Position numbers and translations under genes: made by a program. A DNA stretch of 64,000 bases from Edolisoma coerulescens (Eukaryota; Chordata; Aves; Passeriformes; Campephagidae). The DNA lies in the NCBI GenBank assembly GCA_013397115.1, contig VWZW01002673.1:496001-560000 (forward strand), given 5' to 3'. Below are positions 27,401 to 39,400 of this stretch, piece by piece; position 1 is the stretch's first letter; each line of letters starts with the position of its first letter. The notes beneath the pieces were generated by a model that saw only the letters and a list, made by a program, of their open reading frames with translations, made no database searches and had not been told where the DNA came from.

Positions 27401-30400
27401 GGTATTAATAAAATCTAGTGATCAAGAACAGTTTGGAATGCTGCAGGCAAAAGCCTGAGACATTAAACCATTTATCAGACCTGATTTTCAGCTTACATAT
27501 CCAGTTTGTGGGTACTGAAGAGACACAGAATAGTCGTGATTCTCTGTAAAATCATGAAGTAGTAGAGGGATTACCTCTTGCATTTCTGGAAGACTGAGAG
27601 AAGTTGGTTTGTATCTGCCACGTGCCAGGTTGAATACTTAACTCCTGTAAGGTTGGTATTCTGGCATTACTGCTGTGATTAGCAAGGACTCTTGATGGAT
27701 TCAGGTTGTGTTCTTGTGAGGATTACTGGTTATTAGTTACATTTTCCTTTTCGTGGCACTTTTTTCTCCACCAAAACCTTTTCTGTGAGGAGGTAGCTGT
27801 CACAATTGTATTTTGCTGTTAATTATTGACTAAATGCAATTGGTGCTTCCAGTTTTCTATGATGTTGCAAGAAAAGGCAGTATAGTTTAAAGATGCAAAC
27901 TTTACTTTGGGTGCTGAATTAATAGCTGAATTTGAATTAATCTTGTACAGTCTGTAATATGCAGCTGAAAGGTTGAAAGGTTTTATGAGTATGCATAAAT
28001 CAAAGGCATGCTTTAGTACTGTTCTAAGATGAAAAGCAAGGGCTTTGTGAACTTGGTTTTCACTTGGCAGAATCATCAATGGGCAGTTTTCTACCCCGTT
28101 GAGCTTTGTATAGCAGTCTTTTGTCTCTGAATTCTAGAGGAGAACGTGTTTAGGGGCTGTTAAGTTCGTGTCTTTTTTTTTGTTTTAACCCCTTTGTATT
28201 TTGATCTGAGAAACTATGTGGCCTGAGGGTGTGTGGGAGAAAGCAGGAAAATTTTCCTAGAGTGTATTCTGCTATACTGCCCCATCCTTGATGTGCTCTT
28301 GCCTTGTTCCTGTTGTTGTCCCCTAGCACCAACAGTAGACTGAATTCTTTTAGTTATGAACATGGAAAGGGATTGAAGTCTCAGCTGTTTGGCAGAGTCC
28401 TTTATTTGTAGGATTCTAATATTGTTTCCTAGTGGAGTGCAATTACCACTTGTGTTTGATTCCTGCAATAATAACCAGTAATCATTTCACATTCTCAGTC
28501 ATCAGGAAAAACCAGCATGTTTATCAGATTGCATTTCTCTCAGCAAATTAGGCAAAGTCCTGTTTCACGTATTAGAGTTAGTCTTGCTTGAAAGTCTGTA
28601 TGACTCTCTGGCATCCCAAACAGACAGTTCTTGTGGAAGCAGTTATTTAATTACGTGTGCCAAAAGCGTGATGTGTTAATTTTCTTCTGTAGAACTGTTG
28701 GCAGAAAGATGCAAGATAGAGGTTTTTTTTTTTCCCCTAGTAAATCCATGTATTGCTTCTGGTAGGCTATTGCTGTTCTCTTCACCCCAGTTAGTCCGTG
28801 TGCAGAAGCACAGATACATTCGTGGTATAGAAAAGTTGAATTAATATAGGAACAGGGGAATATTTTCAGTGTGAACAGAAAGTTGTATATTCTTGGTTTT
28901 GATTTACTGGTGTGAGAAACCTGTGTACTTGTGTAAGAAATTCACCTCCCTCACCTGGCTGGTGATGCTGTGCCTGATGCCCCCCAGGACATGGTTGGCC
29001 CTCCTGGATGCCAGGGTAGTGCTGACCCAATACTCAACTTGCCGTTGACCAGGATCCCCACATCTCTTTCTGTGTGGCTGCTCTCCAGTGTCTCTGCTCA
29101 GTCTGTCTGTACATCCAGGGATACCCTGTCCCAGGAGCAGAATCTAGCACTTGCCCTTGTTAAACTTCCTATGGTTGGTGATTGCCCAGCCCTGTAATTT
29201 GTCAAGGTTTCTCTGCAGGGTCTCTCTGCCTTCAAGGGAGTTGACATCTCTTCCCAGTTTAGTGTCATTGGCAAAGTTACTTAGTATTCCTTGGAGTCCT
29301 TTATGAAGACATTGAAGAGAACTGAGCCTAAAATGGAGCCCTGGGAAACCCCCCTAGTGACAGGTCAGCAGTCTGATGTCACCACCCTATTCACTATAAA
29401 TGACCCTTTGCACCTGACCTGTGAGCCAGTTTCTCATCCATCACATGATGTGTTTTTCCAGCTGTGTGCTGGACATTTTGTCCAGAAGGATCCTTTGAGA
29501 GACCTCAGATCAATAGCTTTACGGAAATCCACAGTTTACGTCAACTGGCTTCCCCATACCAACTACCTGGGTTACTTTGTCGTAAAAGGAAATTAAGTTT
29601 CTTAAACAGGACCTTAACTTCATGAACTTTTTCTGGCTGGGACCTGTGACTGTGTTGTCTTTCAGGTGTTTTTCACTAGCTCCAGAATAACCCTTGTAAC
29701 TTTACCAGACACTGAAGTGAGACTGAGAGGCATGTAGCTACCACAGTCATCCTTCTTGCCTTGGGACAATATTTGCCAGCTTTCAGCTGACTGGGACGTC
29801 TTCAGATTCCCCATTTGATTGAATACGTGGAAAGAGGGCATCAAGAAAGTTAAATGCTACCTGTACTTTTACGATAAAAAAGAGGATGGGTGAAAGCACA
29901 GTGAATACATCTTGCTTTTAATATGTCATATTGATGAAATATTATAAATACACATTCTAAAAATATAAAAATATAGTCAAAGGCAGATTTTAACTTCTTA
30001 CCGAAAATATTCAGTATTTCCCCTCTAGAAGAATCAGAAGTCAACCTTGCCTTGACATAAGTCATCAATGTATACATAAAATCACTGCGAATATGTGTAT
30101 TTCACTGCCTTTTAAATGGGAATATAGGAACAGAAGTCAAATATACTGGCCAGAGTTTCAGTTTCTCATACTTCTGGCACATGTTATGAGTTTGCAGCAC
30201 TTTATGCAAGCTGTTGATGGGTTGTGAATTGTGGTTTGTGCTGAGGCAAATGCCAGTTGGGTGCTGTAGCAACAGCAACCACCCCCAGTTGCCTGTTCTT
30301 GGGTCCCCAAGAATGAAGAGGGTGAGTGAGAAGTTTTTCACAGCGCTTTTGTTTAAGAAGACCAGACTAGAGAGACTCTAGAACCAAAGGGAGAGGGCTA

Positions 30401-33400
30401 AGCATCCCGCCATGTCTGGGTGGGAAATCAGTGCCTGACAGCAGTGTTCTGCTCCGATCAGGTTGATTGGGAGGCATAGACAGCATAGACAGTTACTTAA
30501 GCAAAGAAACATCAATTTGAGCCATATGTCTAAAGGCTGAAAGGGAAAATGAACCAGACCCATCTGCACTGTATATCCATGCTGTGATGAGCATCAAAGA
30601 AAACAGTGAAGTCAAAAATCAGGTTAGTATGCTTATGGCTGCATTTTAGCATTATTTTTTCTTTCACAGGTTTACAGTTTGTAACTGAGAGCAAAGCTCA
30701 GCACTGCTAAGCCATGGCTGCTCCCCTTTCTCGTTCAGGCTTCTGGGGATACATTTGTACTCTGCTTCCACTCGATTGTGTTCTTGATCTCTGTGGAGTT
30801 TGTTTACTGTCAAATATAGTAGTGACACGATGCTGAAGAGCAGAAATGATTCCTCTCTTCCAAGTTTTCTTCTGCTTGATGCAGTCACTTTGTGTAGGTC
30901 TCTGAGTGTTACCAGGGAAACAGGGAGGGATGTTTGGTGGGCTACAGCATGCACTTGTTTCTGTCACCGTCTTGCTCATTGAAACAGCAGCTCTTCTCAA
31001 AATCAGGGATAGTGCTCTGAGAGCCATTGCCATTAGAGCTGCTTTTTTCCTGGTTTGTCTAATGAGAAATACAGAATTGGGGAAGAAAAAAGTCACATTT
31101 TGCAATTGTGTAATACAATGTCCAGAGTAAGCAAAAAACTAATATTAAGTGGCATATCAACTCCAGCACTGATGGTAAGATTTTAGAAAGAATGATGTGG
31201 CATGACTTGCTAATTGAACTAGCTTTCATCTCTGTGGAATATATAAAGATTAATAATGTAAGTATTTTAAAGTTACTGAAGACAATACTGTGCACTAAAG
31301 GAGGTGCAATATGTTCATAAATATAAACTGTCGTTGATATATGTGAACAAAAGACCAAAGATTTTAAATGAATCTAATGCCAAAAAGCCTGTTCATCTGA
31401 GCAAATGGGGTGACATTAAATAGTTCACTCTTTTAAGCAGATATAAGTTTCTAACTAGTGGATTAGGCAAGGATAAATTTAGGTGTTACATGTTTGTCTC
31501 ACCCATGCAGGATGAAATTCTTCTCTTTGCTTTTTGTATTTTTTATAGTGGTTACAGGATTTGTCATCCACTTCGTATAAACCTTGTTCTTTGTTGCTGG
31601 GGTCTCATCCACCTCAGGACACAGAGTCGTAAAATTAATAGGAACCAAGCTGGTGTGTATGAAGGAGGGAGGTGAGCTCCTCACAGTGCCATTTCCACAT
31701 GAATTGTTATAGTCTGGTGGGAGCTCCCATGTAAACCTCTGGCAGCTCGGCCAGTTTACAACTGCTGCAGACCTATCTTGGAATCCCTGCAGGACTGTCA
31801 TTGTTTAAATGCCTTCACACATGTATTTTCATTGCCTGTTTGTATCAGGGTTTCTCTTTCTGCACCCAGTTCCTCTCTCGCCCTTTGTGCCTGTGCAGGT
31901 GCATCCCAGATGTCCTATGTGTCCCCTCTCTTTCCTTAGGAGGGCAGGGGCTTCCAGGTCTATGCTGTCCTCAGCCTTCCCCTTTGGGCCTTGTGAGAGA
32001 AAGGGCCATGGCATTTCTTTTCTTTTACTCTGAAGTCTTTGTTTACAGAATTTTTCTTCCTCATGGGAACAGAGCCAGGAACTGCAGTCAGTACATAGTC
32101 CAGGAAGACCCCTGACCATTGTCCCAGCTAGTGTCACATTGGAGAGCCGGGCTGTGGGGTCCACTCTGAGTATATCAGGGCTCTGGTGTTTCTCCCTCTT
32201 GTTCCCTACTGCTTTAATCTCTGACACAGTACAGCTGCTTCTGTCAGCAGGAAAATATTTATGGCCTTTTATATCTGAAATTCCCTGTGCAGTCAGGATT
32301 AGCTGGAGCTTAATATAATCTTGAAGCCATGCTCTCAATGTATGAACTACTTCTCACTGTCTCAGAGGCTTTACATTTCCATGGTGGTTTTGCATAATTT
32401 TGCATAATTTTATTCACAAATGGTATAGCACTATGAATTTAATACCTTACTCACTACTTGCAGTTGCTAGCTGTTGATTTTATCTTCCTGTTCCTCAAGA
32501 TGTGTGAATAAGCAGTTTTGTGGTTAGATGGTAGTTTTTGTGCAACCTGATTCTTTGGTGCTCAGATCTGGTACAATGAGCAAGACAGGTCTCAGCATTC
32601 ATGTAATTGCCAGCTGAGAGAAAGGTATTAGCAACTGACAGGGTGGTAAAGCATATTAAAAATACTTTGTCAGAGTTGAGGCTTGTGAGGTTTATTTCCC
32701 AGCTCTACTCTGTGTACTGGGTATCATGTGGTATTTGGGTCTTCTGTGATTAGGACCTGAAGAACTCCCATCTTGCATGGCAGTGAGAATAGTTCATTTA
32801 ATACGTTAGTTTCAGAGACACAGATTATCAATTTCAATAATTAAGAACATAAATTATGTTTAGGTGCTTACATGATTAAAGTATGACTAGACTGAACAGT
32901 GTCATTTCATGTTTATGATAATGCTCTTCATGATGATTGATGATGGTGGGTGCTGACTGTATTGGTAATCAGCCTTGCTTGCGCCATGTCTGAATTGAAC
33001 AGTTTGCATTCTAGTAATCTCAAGGGGCTTATTGCTTATCACTTAATATTATGTGTGTGCTTGGGCTGCGTCTTTCTGAGCCAGGTGACTAAGCCTAAGT
33101 TAGGGCTATACTGCAAAGATACATGCGAGCAGCCGCTCAGCTTTTCATTGATGGCTGCCAACTAAACTCTTGTTCTTTGACATCATTCCTGACTTCCCAT
33201 TTGCTTAAATTTCCAAACCTGAAGACTGATGCCACTCAAAAACTTGTGTAGTTTGGACCTGAGAGTGTGGTATAATCTCAGGAGACCTACAGTTGAGTTA
33301 TGGTGGCTCAGATTTTTTGGGTGCATGCAACTGTGGAGATCATAAGTTGGATTTAGTGTGAAAGAGCATACCAGGGGAGGGCAAAAAGTCTGCTTTTCTG

Positions 33401-36400
33401 TAAGGAACTTTAAATTGACCCGTGGACTTTTTTAGGTCATAAGCCAGGATTTTGGATTCACAGAATGACTTTTTTTTATTACTATTTTAGTCAAATTCCA
33501 ATTGGCTGTTCAAATACTCTCATGAAGGAGAAACAGTAAAACCAAACCTGCCCACGCACTTCTCTAATGCACCTATGGAAACAGGGGCAGCATGAGTGAG
33601 CAAGCGAAAAGATACAAATAGGAGGAGGGTGGTGCTGTGGGGGTTGTCAGGGACTTTGCTTACATAACACAGTGTGCAGGAAGTTGGTAGTTCAGTGTCT
33701 AAAAACAAAACCTCATCTGCTTTGTTACTGGCTTAAACAATCATACAACATTTCCAGGGAGGATGTAGATCAGAGGTATGGATGTGCCTCTTGTGCATAA
33801 CGGGTGCTTGGATGTGTCAAGTTCTGTGCAAGAGAAAGTTTTGGTACAGAAGGGGACCCTCATCACCAGCCTTCTAGTGAAAGCTGGGTGTTCTGGGACA
33901 AGGGAGTTTGCAAAGGGAAAGGAAATAATACTTGAATACGTAAGATCAGTATCAACTGCTAAATGAATTACAGTGTTTCTGTTATTTCCAATATCCATAA
34001 TCTTTTGCCAACTCTGTTTATTAGTTGCTGAAATAGATAGCTTGCATATAATAATGGCACATAAAGATTTCCTTTTCTGTTTGTACTGAGAAAAGTAGTT
34101 CCACTAGACCTGTCAAAGGAGAATGTTTTTTCTCTATTTGATAAGTTCTCTTTCACCGAGCAGCTGTAAAGCACTGGTGTGTTTTGTGTCCCAGTTTATC
34201 TATAGGAGCAGGATTCAATACCAAGTGTAGGGGAAGAATTCCTCAACTGCAGTAATTGAGTCTTGGACCTCATTAGTGGTTTCTGGTTTTCCTTCTTTAT
34301 TTTAATTATCAAGGTCTTCAGTGAACAGGAAACTATTTTACTTCAGATACAACATTGTCTCTCACAGTCTCCATTCTTGTCCTTTCTAAAAGTGGGCATT
34401 ATAAATTAAGCGGTGGGATGCTGTCTGCCTATTATTACTTGAGGGGAAAAAAAATCAGTGAAAGTTTTCTAGGACAATCAAAGCCAAATTTAAAGAATTG
34501 AACAGTTCTGTCTATTCCTAAATGCTTTTCAATATATTACTGCTGCATCATAGTAGTTTAACATGTATAGGTTAACAATCTCATGATATCTGTCCAGTTT
34601 ATTATGAACTGATTAAGAATTTATCTAGTATCATGATACTTTGCTTTCCAGAACACTGTACAAGCCTCTCAGGTTTAGATGTAGTTGAAATATTGTGTAA
34701 AGGCCTGGTTTTTAATTATTTGTTCCAAGTGTGTAATCCTATACAAGTACCAGTTTGTTATGCCTTCCTCAGACACAGCAGCTTTTAAAGTTACCTCCCA
34801 CATATGTAACTTCTTCCCCCATCCCAGGTGATTTTTGTGCTCTAGATGAGGATTGAAACTTTTCCAGATCTCTTCCTTTCATAACACTTGACGTTTCAGT
34901 GTGCTGCGTGGATGCACACAGATGGCTCAGTGGGAGGAAGCAATACAAATGTGCTCAGCCTCGAAGACCAGATTGCAAATGGCAAGTCAAATTTGGGATA
35001 TACCAGCCTTTCAGAGTGGTCTTCAAATCTGGCATGTTCTTTGAGCATATCATTAATTTTGTGTTACCCCTCAGTAATACTGGAACTGTAGTCAGGAAAA
35101 GAGCCTTTCTTGATTCAGTTGTGGTTTTTGCATGTGAGCATTCATTTGCATGTGAGCTTCCATTTTGTGCAACACTAGTGTTGCTGTTGTACCGGGGACA
35201 GCAAGAAACGACATGAGTCTGATCCAGGAAGAAAAGGAATTATTTATTAATTTGCAGACTCGTTTATAGATCTTAGTTCGCTTGATTGGCACAAGGCCAT
35301 TGGTCCTTGATCATCCACCTCTCAGAATGATTGGTTAAATCCTACAACACCCATTTCAAAATATTTCTCTGGTCAGTATCACGACAGTGCTACGTAACAA
35401 TCTTGCACCTGCAAGATAAAGGGATTGGTTTACAGAAACTTCTGACTGTTTTCAGCCAGTGTCTGTGTGAAAGCAAGGACTTTTACACAGACAGAGGCAG
35501 AAAGCTGGAAAATCTCTCTGCAACCAAGCTTTCAGCATCCACACACTAGTCTGACTTCAGGGCTCTGTGTCTGTCAGAAGCGAAGTAATCTTTATAAGGA
35601 CCTTGAATTTTCATGATGTATCAGTTTTCTCTTCATTTCGGTATAGCTTTTCCAAAAGCAATTTATATTGATGTGTTGTAGTTTTGAACTATGTGGAGAA
35701 AAGGTCATTACTATGATTATATTCAAGACAGATGTTATCAATATTAGTTACTTTGCAGTAAAAGAGACACTCAGCAGTCTGTGTATTAACAGTACTTCGT
35801 TTCAACATGATGGACAATACAGAAATGTTTGCAAAAATTGTTGCAATATTAAGAGTATATTGACTGAGGCTTTTATTTCCTTTGTGTGACATTTGGATTA
35901 ATTTAATAGTATTACTTGAAGAAAATCCTTCTAATTGGTAATAAACAGGAGTTTAGTATGGGAAGGGACCAGCTGAGCCGTTATGTTTGCTTGCCCAGCA
36001 ATAGATTTTTAAATTATGAGTGATTGCATCTACTCTGTCTTGTTTAGTAGCATAAATATGTGATAAAATAGTAATTCACAAATGGGAATCAGAACACACA
36101 GCAATAGCTAGTAGAAAATGTCTACAGGTAACAAATCACCATGGAAAATAAATGTGTCCCTTTGTAATTCTTAGAAAGGAAGAATAGAGTGTGATCAGTT
36201 CAGGATTATAATAACCAATATGCTTGAAGTGCCCATGAAAATTGAGGGGAGCTGGCTGGACAACAATCCCAAGGGTGCAGCCGCTGTGCCAGCACCTATT
36301 AAAGCAGCTGCTGCTGTGCAGGGAGAGAGCTGTGGCTGCTGGCTGTGCTCCCCAGCACTGCAGCCTTCTGGCAGAGGTGGGAATCCTCCCCCTCTGCTCA

Positions 36401-39400
36401 GGCACGAGCACAGACACAGACACTTCTCTTGCATGTGTATATTTATTCACAACCTTCCAAATGCTACTTTTGCCTGAACCAAGTTAAACTGACTTTAACC
36501 ACGCCCAGGGAATTTCCTGCAGGCTTTGAAAATGCCTGGGTATGAATTGGCTAAAATTGCTTCTGTTTCAATTGTAAAAATTGCTTCAAACCAGGCAAAA
36601 TTGATGAATTTGAAGCTGTGGTGCTGAGACTAACCCTGGGAAACAAGCAGGCAAAATAAACGTTTAGTATTATACTCAAATGCATCTTGGCCTAAGAAGA
36701 AATTGTTATGAAAAGCAGAATCTTCTCCCCAGTTTTACATAGCAGCAAAATCAATTTAAACTTTTACCTCCTTTCTTCCCAAGTTGTGGTTTTGTTTTCG
36801 TTTTTAACCTTGAGTGTATTTCATTTTAATGCTGAGCAAGGAATTGGATATTTTGCATGAATTACTGGTTGTTGGCAGTAAACCTGTCTTTAGCAGGGAG
36901 GCACGAATTCCTCTGGTAAAATCTTAGCAACAAAGGAGTTGTTGAAAAAAAATCTTGCTAGCTTACATGTGGCCAAAATTTCACCCTTGATCTGTAGGTG
37001 GAATGCAAAAAAGTTGCCTTTGAAGACACATATGTGGTTATTGGTTACAGCGTGCTGCCTTCTCTCCTGCCCAGGCACACTCTGTAGCACATAGGATGTG
37101 TAGAGCTGGGGAGAGCCTTCTGTAAAACCATGAAGGGTTTTTTTCCCAGAGGAAAAATAAGTTGGTTTAGAGCTTGATAATTAGGAAGAGTGGCTTAGAA
37201 ATGAGAAGGAAATGGCTTTATCATTTGTGAAACATTTCACAATACAAAAGAAACTGACCGTGTATCTGCTTTGGAGTGAAGCCAGGAGTTTTTCAGCGCA
37301 CTCTCTACTGATAAAAGAGAGTGAACACCCACCCCAAAATAGCCAGCAACTGAATGGTCAGGGAACATGTGTGGGCTGAAGCAGCCAGTCTGTGGTTGTG
37401 AGCTGGGAAACATCTGATGAACAGAGAAGTGTTCTCCCCCACCTCCTCCACTCAGGAAAAACCCTCCATCAGACAATTCTCAGCATCAACTGGTAGTCAG
37501 TGTTTGGTTAACCACTGAGAATCTAATTCTGTTTTAAATGACGTTGTGAGTAACCCTTACAGGACCCAGTTCAGAGATGAAGTTGCTGTAGCTTGTAACT
37601 CGTTATACAGACACAATCCAAGTGATCAGTTTTTGGAGAACTCGCTTCTGATGAATCTACATCGTTGTTGATCTCTGAAGCCTTATTTTTCTGTCTCAGT
37701 TTGTGCCCACTGAGGACCTCCGTGAAAGACTGATATTAGTCGTGCCTATTGATCTAGTCCTTGACTATTAAAATTTCTTCTTAAATTGGCCATTTCTCTT
37801 TTCTAGAACATCAGAGGATGGAAGTTCATTAATTATTTACTGTTTTGATTTTGTGCTTCCTTTCCTGTACTAAGAATGTGGTCTTTTAATGAATGAGCCT
37901 AAAATTACTTTTGTTTGGTTTTTCTGTGTGACAGCCTTTCAGATGCCAGGTTAATATATTTGCTTTGACGTTCATATTGCATCCTTTTTATCTTGACTTA
38001 TTAATAGCTTATAAAATATGCATGATGCAGACAACAGAGACTCAGGTGACAATTACTGAGTGAAATTCAAGATTTATGCCTTATTACCAAGGCTGGAATG
38101 AAGATATTTGTGAGATTATTTGAAGCTTCAAGAAGAGGATTATCAGGCATGGTGGATATATATGTACTGCACAGGGCAAGTCCATCTGTGTAAGCAGTTA
38201 AAACTTGCTTTAGGGGCTCAGTTGAAGACTATGGCATAAAGTCCTGCAGCATCTAGGAGTTGCCTGAATGCTGCTTGTTATATGTTGCATTAATGTCTGT
38301 TCTTCAAACAGTAAAAAACAAAATGTCTGGTACCTGTCTTTATCAAGCTACAAAGAGTGACCCTGGCTTTTATAATTTGTCAATAATATAATTTTCTTGG
38401 GTGAAAATATCCATCCTGTACAAGGGAAGCCTCACAGACTTTCAGCTTTTCACAGCCTGATTGTTGTAAATTTTCTCTTGATTCAAACCCACAAAAATAT
38501 TTGTAGTAATTTTTTCAGGGCAGCTGTTTGGTTTGCTTAGTAGTGGAGTTTATAAATGACAGGTGACTGGACTTCTGCCAAAAACTCAACTAATCAAACA
38601 ATTATTTCTGCTCAGTCTAAATTTTTTTTTTTTGTTGCAGAAGCTGTCTTTTTGTTAGAGAAATTTGGTGCAAGAATGATGTCATTTGTGTTCTTTACAG
38701 TGCCAGACACATTATCATGACTTTTAGCTAGATTTCACAGATTTCCTGTTAACACTGACCAACTCCTTTCTTTGCAAGTAGCCCCATCAAAATCAGCAAT
38801 TTGATGCATCTAGGAACTAGTGATTCGGGTACTTAGCAAATTACAGTTATTGTGGATGTTAGCAAGAAAAATGGTGTAAGCTAGTAGAAGACAGATACAA
38901 GGAGAGAAGTGTTTACATCTTTTCAGGTATAGATTTTTTCCAGTATTTGGGTTGAAGAAAGTGACAATACAGCCTAATGAAAGTATGGAGTCTGCAGTTC
39001 AAGAAAAGTGTTTAATTTTTTTTCTTTTTCTTTGAAACAAAACTGCAAACATACTCGACTGACCATAATTTCAAAATTCTTTCTCTTAGATCTACTTTGC
39101 AGTTGTTTCTTTTCATGATGTACAAGAAATGTAATTATTTTTTCTTATGGACTAAGTTGGTTTTAAGGGTAAAAGGCTAGATTATTCTTTTAATTAACAT
39201 TCAGAGCAGGCAAAGAAGAGGATGATAGTTGCATTTATTATCTGGATGGGTAAGCAGTAGTAAAGTGCAGTCACTACCCTGTTTGGTGCTCAAGTGCAAT
39301 GCACAGAAATAATTTCATTGATCCAATTTACCAGATTTAAAGGCTAGATAGTAATTTGAAATTTTATGGGAATGTGTTATATTTCAGGTTTATGTTGCGT

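Noticed and set aside
29291..29596. 101-codon + strand frame that looks like a gene
   Set aside because: It is the antisense reading of CR1 coding sequence.
31829..32338. 169-codon open frame on the minus strand in intron 13
   Set aside because: No recognised similarity, and overlapping frames exist on the other strand. A frame of this length is not surprising somewhere in 64 kb searched in six frames.
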